Positions 16,918 through 24,397 of a stretch of 64,000 nt of DNA are shown in pieces. The stretch is from Vibrio penaeicida (GTDB lineage: Bacteria > Pseudomonadota > Gammaproteobacteria > Enterobacterales > Vibrionaceae), in assembly GCF_002933855.1 (NCBI RefSeq), contig NZ_BFAQ01000044.1, positions 100,869 through 164,868 on the forward strand, read 5' to 3'. The notes under the pieces are model-generated. The model was given only the letters and a program-made list of their open reading frames with translations. It searched no databases and was not told where the DNA came from. Every line of letters begins with the position of its first letter. Positions within the stretch are counted from its first letter, which is position 1. A program made the translations under genes and the position numbers.

Positions 16918-17766
16918 ATGGAAGTCTTGAATCAAGCTGTCGGCTTTCTTGCAGAAAATAAACTCATATCTAGTGCACTGCTGATTCTGCTCATTGTATT
17001 GGTTAGAAGAATCATCATTTCTTTGATCCGAGGTGACGTCAACTTCCTCACCGAGGACCAAAGAAAATGGATTTCTCGTACTAAAAACAGTGCCTTTTCA
17101 GTCATTATTATTACGCTGTTTTTATTATGGCAATCTGAAATCAGTGAATTTGCACTGTCACTTACCGCAATTGCCGTTGCAGTTGTTGTCGCATCTAAAG
17201 AAATTATTCTGTGTTTCACAGGATCGATTCAAAGGGCAAGCTCTCGTTCATTTAGAATTGGTGATTGGATTGAGGTTGGTAACCTTTGCGGGGAAGTGAT
17301 TGAGCACAACTTAATGGCAACGGTGATTCAAGAAATCGATTTGCACCACGGTAACTATAACTACACAGGAAAAACGGCAACACTACCAAACAGCATGTTT
17401 TTCAGTGTTCCCGTGAAAAACCTAAATTTCATGAAACGCTATGTTTACCACAGTTTTAATATTGTGGTTGGCGAGTTTCGCAATCTTTACCCTATGTTCC
17501 CTAGCCTATTGGCAAAAATTGATGACCACTGCGAAGACTTTATAGACGTCGCTAAACGATACAACGTTGTCATCGAACGTCATGCTGGCGTCGATTTACC
17601 CGGTGCGGAGCCACATATCTCCATATCTAGCGCGAATACTGGCGAACAAATTGTTCATTTCATGCTTTTTTGCCCAACAGATCGTGCATTTGAAATTGAG
17701 CAACTGATTCGTGAAGATTTTATGGCCATGTACCAACGCCATTTCGGTCAGAAAAACACTGCGTAA
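16918..17766 (+). CDS. MscS-family mechanosensitive channel-like membrane protein
   Basis: A 282-residue protein with three N-terminal transmembrane segments (about 17-35, 58-75, 78-105) and the MscS beta domain: SLTAIAVAVVVASKEIILCFTGS, then RSFRIGDWIEVGNLCGEVIEHN and TLPNSMFFSVPVKNLN. Family members release solutes on hypo-osmotic shock; the pore helix here has less of the Gly-Ala pattern than MscS itself, so a regulatory rather than emergency-valve role is possible. GGAG lies before the ATG. Single gene with a good terminator. Confidence 0.9.
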   Translation: MEVLNQAVGFLAENKLISSALLILLIVLVRRIIISLIRGDVNFLTEDQRKWISRTKNSAFSVIIITLFLLWQSEISEFALSLTAIAVAVVVASKEIILCFTGSIQRASSRSFRIGDWIEVGNLCGEVIEHNLMATVIQEIDLHHGNYNYTGKTATLPNSMFFSVPVKNLNFMKRYVYHSFNIVVGEFRNLYPMFPSLLAKIDDHCEDFIDVAKRYNVVIERHAGVDLPGAEPHISISSANTGEQIVHFMLFCPTDRAFEIEQLIREDFMAMYQRHFGQKNTA

Positions 17767-17821
17767 CTCGGGCTAAAACATTAGCGATACTTCGATTGGA
17801 ATACCGCGTGCTACATATAAG

Positions 17822-17848
17822 AAACCAAGCCAGTCGCTTGGTTTTTTT
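17822..17848 (+). terminator. Terminator after the MscS-like gene
   Basis: AAACCAAGC (17822-17830) pairs with GCTTGGTTT (17836-17844), followed by TTTT. Confidence 0.9.
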
Positions 17849-17883
17849 GTTGTACTGATGTTTAATTTTTTGGATAGTTCAAA

Positions 17884-17915
17884 ACAAAAAAACCTCGACA
17901 TTTCTGTCGAGGTTT
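17884..17915 (-). terminator. Terminator of the tRNA operon
   Basis: Arms AAACCTCGACA (17890-17900) and TGTCGAGGTTT (17905-17915) with a 4-base loop; read on the minus strand the stem is followed by seven T. It ends the tRNA-Cys/Gly/Leu transcript. Confidence 0.88.
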
Positions 17916-17960
17916 CAAAACTTTGGAACAATACACATGGTGTATGTTCTTCAAGGTATA

Positions 17961-18013
17961 AGAATGACTTTAACCTTGGAAAAGATACGCTCTACTAGCC
18001 AAGCTAGTGTCGC
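17961..18013 (-). pseudogene. Decayed tRNA-Gly copy
   Basis: The 53 bases 17965-18017 match 44 of 53 bases of 18232-18284, the 5' two-thirds of the intact tRNA-Gly plus four flanking bases. The acceptor 5' strand GCGACAC is intact, the D-loop GG has become AG, the anticodon loop reads TTTCCAA (TCC in the anticodon position), and no T-arm or 3' acceptor strand can be found. It lies between tRNA-Leu and the terminator, so it is transcribed as a trailer. The duplication including flank suggests a former tandem gene. Confidence 0.75.
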
Positions 18014-18027
18014 AAATATTCAAGAGA

Positions 18028-18114
18028 TGGTGCCCCGGGCCGGACTTGAACCGGCACAGCGCGAACGCCGAGGGATTTTAAATCCCTTGTGTCTACCAAT
18101 TCCACCACCAGGGC
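18028..18114 (-). tRNA. tRNA-Leu(TAA)
   Basis: 87 bases including encoded CCA. Acceptor GCCCTGG pairs with CCGGGGC; D-arm TGGTGGAATTGGTAGACAC, anticodon loop TTTAAAA with anticodon TAA, long variable arm typical of class II tRNA, and T-arm GCCGGTTCAAGTCCGGC. Third tRNA of the operon. Confidence 0.97.
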
Positions 18115-18204
18115 ACACAATATTCATTGTGATGGAGACACCATCTTGATATCGCAGTAAAGCCATATCATTTTAATTTGATGAAACATCATCAAACAAA
18201 AATT

Positions 18205-18280
18205 TGGAGCGACACACGAGGTTCGAACTCGTGACCTCAACCTTGGCAAGGTTGCGCTCTACCAGCTGAGCTAGTGTCGC
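18205..18280 (-). tRNA. tRNA-Gly(GCC)
   Basis: 76 bases with encoded CCA. Acceptor GCGACAC pairs with GTGTCGC; D-arm TAGCTCAGCTGGTAGAGC, anticodon loop TTGCCAA, T-arm CGAGTTCGAACCTCG. Second tRNA of the operon; source of the decayed copy at 17961-18013. Confidence 0.97.
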
Positions 18281-18283
18281 AAA

Positions 18284-18357
18284 TGGAGGCGCGTCCCGGA
18301 GTCGAACCGAGGTCCACGGATTTGCAATCCGCTGCATAGCCACTCTGCCAACACGCC
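18284..18357 (-). tRNA. tRNA-Cys(GCA)
   Basis: 74 bases with encoded CCA. Acceptor GGCGTGT pairs with ACGCGCC; anticodon stem-loop GCGGATTGCAAATCCGT with anticodon GCA; T-arm with GGTTCGACTCC. First tRNA of the operon, only three bases from tRNA-Gly. Confidence 0.97.
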
Positions 18358-18400
18358 TTCAACTCAATTCGAAGAACTTGAATCAGTTCCTCTTGAGTAC

Positions 18401-18436
18401 GGGGAGGCATTCTACGCATTCCCGCGAGAGCGTCAA
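18401..18436 (-). promoter_or_regulatory. Promoter of the tRNA operon with GC-rich discriminator
   Basis: On the minus strand TTGACG (18431-18436), 16 bases, TAGAAT (18409-18414), then GCCTCCCC. A GC-rich discriminator directly after the -10 box is typical of tRNA and rRNA promoters under stringent control; the control itself is inferred. Confidence 0.8.
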
Positions 18437-18793
18437 CTGTATTTTTTAGTTTTTTGATTCGTTTGGCTATTTTCCAGTCAAAACACGCAAAACAATCATT
18501 TTAATCATCGCATGGCTAGGCTCTGTTGACCTTACGAGAGTACTCCTCAGGCATTTTGCATCACAGTATAGAAGGCAAAGAGATAAGCTTTGTACCGGGT
18601 ATAGATTACTCAGTGAAGCTGCGGAGTACCAACAATCGATAACACCGAAATTTAGAACCTTTTCGCCGTTAACAATGTCGATTTCATCAATCAGCTCATT
18701 AGCCAAGTATTAATTGTGAGTTTTTCGACCAATCTTATATTTTTAAAAGTACGAGGTGCTATAATCTGCGCCTTATTATGATAGGGACCGTCA

Positions 18794-20857
18794 ATGAATA
18801 ACTCGCAATGGCAAACGGATCTTCTGCAACGTGTACGCAATGTTTTCACCTCTGCCTCAGCAGAAGAAGTGATAGAACGGCAGCAAAAAATTCGCGAGTT
18901 ATCAGAAAAGTACGGTCATTCTATTCCTGTAGAGTTTCAATCTTTCTTTAGTGCCTACGCTCTTTATCGAGGCGGTAAGTTAATTCCCGCACTAAAGGAA
19001 TTCTTTGATTGTGTATCCCTTTGCCAAACCCACCAACAGCATTACCTTCTTCTTATTGCCTACTTCAATATTGGGACCATATTTGGGTTACTCGGCGATC
19101 ACTCTCATGCCAGCGAATTTCTAACTAAGGCTGAGAGGATTCATAAGTACGGTGACAAGCGCCTAGTATCTCTAGTTAAAAACAATATTGGCGATCTATT
19201 TGCTGCGGTAGGGCAACACCAGAATGCGATTAAATACTTTACTGAGGCCATTAAAGGCCTGAAAGAGGACGAGTTCCAATTTTCACTGATTTCCTACATA
19301 AATTTAGCGGGATCTCATATCGAATTGAATCAATACGAAGAAGCGAAATCCATTTTCGATATCATTGAAACTCATGCTTCTGGAAATGTTCGATATCTCA
19401 GCTTTTACTATCAAAGAAAAGCAAAGTACTACATCTCAATTAAAGAAATTGAATTGGCGAAGCAACAGCTCGACTTTGCATTAGAAGCCATTAAACAATG
19501 CAAAAACGATTACTATTTATCAGAAATGACGCTCGATTATTGTGAGCTTTTACTTGCACAATCCAATTGGGACGAGCTAGACAATCATCTAGAAGACGGG
19601 CTTTCATTAGCACGAGAGATTGGTGCCAACAAGCTGATTGATAAATTCAATCATATCCTGTTATCTCGAGTTGAACAGATGCCATCTGGCGAAGAGCGAG
19701 ATCAGCACTATCAATTGATGTTTGCATCGCTTCAAAAATCTCGCGAGTCGGCGATAACACGAGAGCGTGACTATTTAAGCCAGATATACCAGTTAAATAT
19801 GGACAGGCTGGCATTAGAATCAGCGCAAGACATCAATAAGAACCTTCGTTTAATCAATAAAATCGGGCAATACCTCAGCACATGCGACAATTTTAAAGAT
19901 GTTATCTTTCAACTAGTAGCAGACTTAAAAGGCTTGTTTAAAGTCGGCACTTTGGCCATCGGTTTTTATCAACCAAAACGCAATCGTATTTTTGTTGAGC
20001 ATTACTATGAAGACAGCGAAATAAAAGACTCGCATTACATCGACTTCTCAGAGCAAGCAACATTTTTCGAATACTGCGGGAAAAACAAGTGCCCTCTCTA
20101 CTTCAACGACATGACCATAGATAAAAAAGTAGCCATGTTAGGCAGCTCTGCAAAACACGGAAACAAAAACTCGTTGTTATTCGCCCCTATTACAATAAGT
20201 GGTGAGGTAAACGCAATATTTACCATCCAAGCTGGTGATTGTTATGCGTATCAAACTTATCAGTATGAACTTTTTCTCCAGCTAACAAATTACCTTTCCA
20301 TTGCACTTGAGAACCAGATAAACCGAAAGAAGTTGACACTGCTTTCTCAAACCGATCACTTAACAAGGCTTTGGAATCGCCAATCGCTTGACGCCCATTA
20401 TCTCGATCTGCAAAAACAGAGTGTTGCTGAGTACAGCATCGTAATGATCGACATTGATTGTTATAAACAATTAAATGATTACTACGGGCATGTGGAAGGA
20501 GATAAGGTATTAGTGGCGCTAACACAGTTGATAAAGGGAAATTTTGAGCTGTTAGATGCCAAATGTTATCGCTATGGCGGCGATGAGTTTGTTGTGGTTA
20601 TTCCGAATCAGAACGTAGCATCTGTGACTCAAACGGTCCAGAACATACAACACTCTTTGTTTGAATTGAAAATACCGAATAAACATTCTTACTGCGCTGA
20701 TCGTGTTTCGCTCTCTATTGGTGTAGCACACTTTTTTCACAGCGCATTAGACGTTAGTCTTTCTGATTCGTTACATCACGCCGACACGGCTCTCTATCAC
20801 GCCAAGCGTAGTGGAAGAAATCAGTTTGCAGTATCACAAATTAAAAAAGCGGATTAA
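18794..20857 (+). CDS. Diguanylate cyclase with TPR and GAF-like domains
   Basis: A 687-residue soluble protein. Residues about 50-310 are helical TPR-like repeats (for example SLVKNNIGDLFAAVGQHQNA), followed by a coiled-coil to about 365, a GAF-like sensor (about 370-500), and a GGDEF domain (about 520-680) with an intact GGDEF signature near residue 595 (YRYGGDEFVVV). An intact signature predicts c-di-GMP synthesis. No RxxD inhibitory site is visible five residues before it, so product feedback may be absent. No signal peptide or membrane segment, hence cytoplasmic. ATG 18794 follows a modest GGGA. Single gene; its stop lies inside the terminator hairpin. Confidence 0.9.
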   Translation: MNNSQWQTDLLQRVRNVFTSASAEEVIERQQKIRELSEKYGHSIPVEFQSFFSAYALYRGGKLIPALKEFFDCVSLCQTHQQHYLLLIAYFNIGTIFGLLGDHSHASEFLTKAERIHKYGDKRLVSLVKNNIGDLFAAVGQHQNAIKYFTEAIKGLKEDEFQFSLISYINLAGSHIELNQYEEAKSIFDIIETHASGNVRYLSFYYQRKAKYYISIKEIELAKQQLDFALEAIKQCKNDYYLSEMTLDYCELLLAQSNWDELDNHLEDGLSLAREIGANKLIDKFNHILLSRVEQMPSGEERDQHYQLMFASLQKSRESAITRERDYLSQIYQLNMDRLALESAQDINKNLRLINKIGQYLSTCDNFKDVIFQLVADLKGLFKVGTLAIGFYQPKRNRIFVEHYYEDSEIKDSHYIDFSEQATFFEYCGKNKCPLYFNDMTIDKKVAMLGSSAKHGNKNSLLFAPITISGEVNAIFTIQAGDCYAYQTYQYELFLQLTNYLSIALENQINRKKLTLLSQTDHLTRLWNRQSLDAHYLDLQKQSVAEYSIVMIDIDCYKQLNDYYGHVEGDKVLVALTQLIKGNFELLDAKCYRYGGDEFVVVIPNQNVASVTQTVQNIQHSLFELKIPNKHSYCADRVSLSIGVAHFFHSALDVSLSDSLHHADTALYHAKRSGRNQFAVSQIKKAD

Positions 20858-20872
20858 TCATCCGCTTTTTTT
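20844..20872. terminator. Bidirectional terminator between the GGDEF gene and pgsA
   Basis: AAAGCGGAT (20846-20854) pairs with ATCCGCTTT (20860-20868), with T runs on both strands. The stop codon of the GGDEF gene is in the loop. It serves the convergent pgsA as well. Confidence 0.9.
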
Positions 20873-20920
20873 GAATCTTTTTAGAGACCGACTTTCGACC
20901 ACCAATAATTCAATTGAACT

Positions 20921-21478
20921 CTATTGATGCTTCTCGTCCAGTAAGTCATCTTTTGCCGCAACTAAATACTGCATCATTGACCAATAGGTTAGGATCGTCG
21001 CGAAGTACAGAGCAGCGTAGCCTAGCCATACCATCCAGTCGTCATAGCGCCAAATAAGAACCCATAGAGCAAACATTTGCGCTAACGTTTTCACTTTACC
21101 TACCCAAGAGACAGCAACACTAGAACGTTTGCCTATCTCAGCCATCCACTCGCGTAGCGCTGAAATGATAATTTCTCGGGCAATCATGGTAATGGCCGGA
21201 ATAGTAATCCACCACGTAGCGTAATGTTCTGTTATGAGAATGAGTGCTGTCGCCACCATCACTTTGTCGGCAACAGGATCTAAGAACGCACCAAAACGTG
21301 AAGTTTGCCCTAGCTTACGTGCCAGCATGCCATCAAGCCAATCGGTGAATCCAGCAACCCAAAACACCATTGCCGCAGCAAAAGGAGCCCACGATGCGGG
21401 GATATAAAACACAATGACAAATACAGGAATCAGTACTAATCGAAGTAAGGTAAGGATGTTCGGTATGGTAAAACGCAT
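20921..21478 (-). CDS. pgsA: CDP-diacylglycerol--glycerol-3-phosphate 3-phosphatidyltransferase PgsA
   Basis: A 185-residue inner-membrane enzyme making phosphatidylglycerophosphate, the committed step to phosphatidylglycerol and cardiolipin. It has the CDP-alcohol phosphotransferase motif D-G-x2-A-R-x8-G-x3-D-x3-D in WLDGMLARKLG...FGAFLDPVADK, and five or so membrane segments. It follows uvrC by 50 bases, the conserved gammaproteobacterial order gacA-uvrC-pgsA. Confidence 0.97.
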   Translation of the reverse strand: MRFTIPNILTLLRLVLIPVFVIVFYIPASWAPFAAAMVFWVAGFTDWLDGMLARKLGQTSRFGAFLDPVADKVMVATALILITEHYATWWITIPAITMIAREIIISALREWMAEIGKRSSVAVSWVGKVKTLAQMFALWVLIWRYDDWMVWLGYAALYFATILTYWSMMQYLVAAKDDLLDEKHQ

Positions 21479-21528
21479 ATATTTTTTAGGCTCTTAGACA
21501 TTGCGCGCTTAATGGTGCGTCAAAACGG

Positions 21529-23361
21529 TTATTGTTTCAATGCTTGATGAATGTTTTCTGCCAAAGAAAGGCTAATACCGGGAACTTTGGCTATTTCTTC
21601 AACACTTGCACGTTTAAGCTCCTGTAATCCACCCATGTATTTGAGTAATGCTTGGCGTCGTTTGGGTCCAACACCTTCAATTCCTTCAAGTGCACTGGTT
21701 CTTCTGGTTTTTCCACGCTTGGCTCTGTGCCCAGCAATGGCATGGTTGTGGCTTTCGTCTCGTATGTGTTGAATAAGGTGTAGCGCTGGCTCATCTGTCG
21801 CCATGTTAAATTCATCACCATCGGTCGTAATCATGGTCTCTAAACCTGGTTTACGCGTTATCCCCTTTGCTATGCCAATGAGTCTTGGTCGCTTTGGCCA
21901 ATCACCCCAATGTTGTGAAATGATCTCGTGAGCACGATTAAGCTGCCCTTTACCGCCATCAATAAAGACAATATCGGGAATTTTTTCCACATCCAATTGC
22001 TTTGAGTAACGTCTCTCAAGTACTTGCCCCATTGCTGCGTAGTCATCTCCGCCAGTAATCCCTTCAATGTTATAACGGCGGTATTCTTGCTTCACGGGTC
22101 CTTCTCGGTTAAATACGACACAAGATGCAATGGTACTCTCCCCCATTGTATGGCTGATATCAAAACACTCCATACGTTGAATAGAATCCATACCGAGATG
22201 TTCTTGCAGCGCTTTAACGCGCTGGTTAATGGTCATCTTGTGGTTGATTTTGGTCGTAATTGCCGTTAGTGCATTGGTATTCGCCAACTTAAGGTAACGA
22301 GATCTCGTCCCTTTAGGGTTAGTTTGAATCGTGATTTTCCTACCGGCAATCTCGGAAAGTATGTCTTGGAAAGGCTCTGCATCTTCAAACAAGTCTTGCT
22401 CTAAGATAAGCCGTGAAGGGATGGTTCTCGCCTCGTTATGGCTTAAGTAATATTGGCTCAAAAAGCTATGGAAGACTTCATGCCTATCAGTATTGTTTGG
22501 AATTTTTGGAAAATGGCTACGACTTCCCAACACCTTACCTTGGCGAACCATGAGAATATGGATGCAAGCTACGCCATTCTCTTGCGCAAAGCCAAGAACA
22601 TCTAAGTCATCCATCGAATCTTCAGACACAAATTGTTGCTCTTGCACGCGCCGTATAGCTTGAATTTGATCACGAAGTGAAGCGGCATCTTCAAACCGCA
22701 GTTCCATGCTGGCTTTTTCCATTTTGGAAACAAGGGTTTCGACAACCTGCTTATCTTTCCCATGTAAGAACAGACGCACGTAATTGACGATCTCTGCGTA
22801 TTCTTCGTCGGAAATGATGCTTGATACACAAGGCGCAGCACAACGACCGATTTGGTACATCAAGCACGGTCTTGTTCGGTTGCTGTATACCGTGTCTTCA
22901 CATTGCCTAACGGGGAAAATCTTTTGGATCAGGTGTAATGTTTCTCGAACGGCACCAGAATCTGGATAAGGACCAAAATATTCGCCTTTACGCTTTTTAG
23001 ATCCTCTGTGCATTGATATCCGAGGGTGCTTATGACCACTCAAAAAGATGTATGGGTAGGACTTATCATCCCTAAGCAGTACGTTGTACTTGGGAAGATA
23101 CTGTTTTATATAGTTGTGCTCTAAGATGAGCGCTTCTGTCTCGGTGTGAGTAACCGTGACGTCTATTTTGTCAATGTGGCTGACTAGCGCACGCGTCTTT
23201 TCGTTATCGACTTTTTTGCGAAAATAACTTGAGAGGCGTTTCTTAAGATCTTTAGCTTTACCGACATAAATTACCGTCGACTCGGCGTTATACATTCTGT
23301 ATACGCCGGGTTGACTGGTAACGGTATTAAGAAAGGAACCGGAATCGAACGTCTGAGACAC
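21529..23361 (-). CDS. uvrC: Excinuclease ABC subunit C
   Basis: A 610-residue nucleotide-excision repair nuclease that makes both incisions with UvrB. N-terminal GIY-YIG domain (PGVYRMYN...VIYVGKAKDLKKRL, residues 18-50), four-Cys-like region CEDTVYSNRTRPCLMYQIGRC, UVR motif around 205-240 for UvrB contact, RNase H-like endonuclease domain (DGGKGQLNRA) and C-terminal double helix-hairpin-helix. The start is GTG at 23361, sharing its G with the TAG stop of gacA, so translation is coupled. Confidence 0.97.
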   Translation of the reverse strand: MSQTFDSGSFLNTVTSQPGVYRMYNAESTVIYVGKAKDLKKRLSSYFRKKVDNEKTRALVSHIDKIDVTVTHTETEALILEHNYIKQYLPKYNVLLRDDKSYPYIFLSGHKHPRISMHRGSKKRKGEYFGPYPDSGAVRETLHLIQKIFPVRQCEDTVYSNRTRPCLMYQIGRCAAPCVSSIISDEEYAEIVNYVRLFLHGKDKQVVETLVSKMEKASMELRFEDAASLRDQIQAIRRVQEQQFVSEDSMDDLDVLGFAQENGVACIHILMVRQGKVLGSRSHFPKIPNNTDRHEVFHSFLSQYYLSHNEARTIPSRLILEQDLFEDAEPFQDILSEIAGRKITIQTNPKGTRSRYLKLANTNALTAITTKINHKMTINQRVKALQEHLGMDSIQRMECFDISHTMGESTIASCVVFNREGPVKQEYRRYNIEGITGGDDYAAMGQVLERRYSKQLDVEKIPDIVFIDGGKGQLNRAHEIISQHWGDWPKRPRLIGIAKGITRKPGLETMITTDGDEFNMATDEPALHLIQHIRDESHNHAIAGHRAKRGKTRRTSALEGIEGVGPKRRQALLKYMGGLQELKRASVEEIAKVPGISLSLAENIHQALKQ

Positions 23362-24005
23362 TACAACGTCTCAGTGTCGATCATTCCGTGACGAATGGCT
23401 AAGTGGGTCAATTCAACATCGCCGCTAATATCCAGCTTGCTGAAAAGACGGTATCGGTAACTGTTCACCGTTTTAGGACTCAGACTTAATTGCTCTGAAA
23501 TGTCAGTTACTTTTTGCCCCTTAGTAATCATCATCATGATTTGAAGCTCTCGTTCCGAAAGGTCTTTAAAAGGATTTTCAGATGCGGAAGAGAACTGGCT
23601 TAACGCCATTTGTTGCGCTATTTCAGGTGAAATATAACGCTGTCCAGAATGCACCATTCGAATGGCGTTCACCATTTCGTCTGGTCCTGCTCCTTTTGTC
23701 AGATACCCTGCCGCTCCCGCCTGCATTACTTTGGTTGGGAAAGGGTTCTCTGTATGCACTGTTAGTACAATGATTTTTACATCGGGGTTAAATCGAAGCA
23801 CTTTCTTTGTGGCTTCTAAACCGCCAATGCCTGGCATGTTCATATCCATTAAAACAACGTCAGCATGGTTACTTCTGCACCACTTGACGGCTTCTTCACC
23901 GCTGTCAGCTTCCCCTGCTACGTTCATACCACGGACGTCTTCAATAATACGTCGTATCCCTGTGCGAACCAGCTCGTGATCATCTACAAGGAAAACATTA
24001 ATCAA
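23361..24005 (-). CDS. gacA: Response regulator GacA/UvrY/VarA
   Basis: A 214-residue two-component regulator: receiver domain with phospho-acceptor Asp54 in VVLMDMNMPG and the acidic pair in FLVDDHE, and a LuxR-type helix-turn-helix at the C-terminus (LSERELQIMMMITKGQKVTDISEQLSLSPKTVNSYRYR region). In Vibrio this protein (VarA) with its sensor VarS drives transcription of the csr sRNAs that titrate CsrA, controlling virulence, quorum sensing and metabolism. Genomic order with uvrC confirms orthology. No csr sRNA gene was found in this window. Confidence 0.95.
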   Translation of the reverse strand: MINVFLVDDHELVRTGIRRIIEDVRGMNVAGEADSGEEAVKWCRSNHADVVLMDMNMPGIGGLEATKKVLRFNPDVKIIVLTVHTENPFPTKVMQAGAAGYLTKGAGPDEMVNAIRMVHSGQRYISPEIAQQMALSQFSSASENPFKDLSERELQIMMMITKGQKVTDISEQLSLSPKTVNSYRYRLFSKLDISGDVELTHLAIRHGMIDTETL

Positions 24006-24397
24006 ACTTGTATCTCCACACTAATTTTTTTGGTTCTAGCTATGTTTTTAATTCACCATCCAGTGAACCAATCACATAAATATCAGATGAACTCATCATA
24101 TCGCAATTCTGGCTTAAAAATTACAACGAATATGCGTCCTAACGCAAACTTTAGTCATAACTTATAATCAGAGGCGTTAAGTCGCCCTCCATTTGAATCA
24201 AATTCCACCGTTTGTTGTAGGAATTTTAGTCACCTATGGAAGAGAATGCGAATTAACACTTTATTGATGTTTCAGTAATACCAAGTTAACGTCTTAAATT
24301 CCATTAAATAATCCGACGCAGACCTCATAAATTAAAATTCTAATTTATAACCAAACTACAAAAACCAGATGGCACAGATGTTATGTCTGCTAAATAA
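24006..24397. other. 392-base intergenic region between gacA and polB (divergent)
   Basis: AT-rich, with promoters for both neighbours expected. I looked for a LexA site (CTGT-N8-ACAG) before polB, as in enterobacteria, and did not find a good one. No open frame of interest. Confidence 0.6.

Noticed and set aside
18467..18706. A 79-codon minus-strand frame between the tRNA promoter and the GGDEF gene
   Set aside because: No recognisable family, no ribosome site, located in promoter DNA of neighbouring genes.
24006..24397. LexA (SOS) box before polB
   Set aside because: Expected by analogy to E. coli but no CTGT-N8-ACAG match was found in the region.
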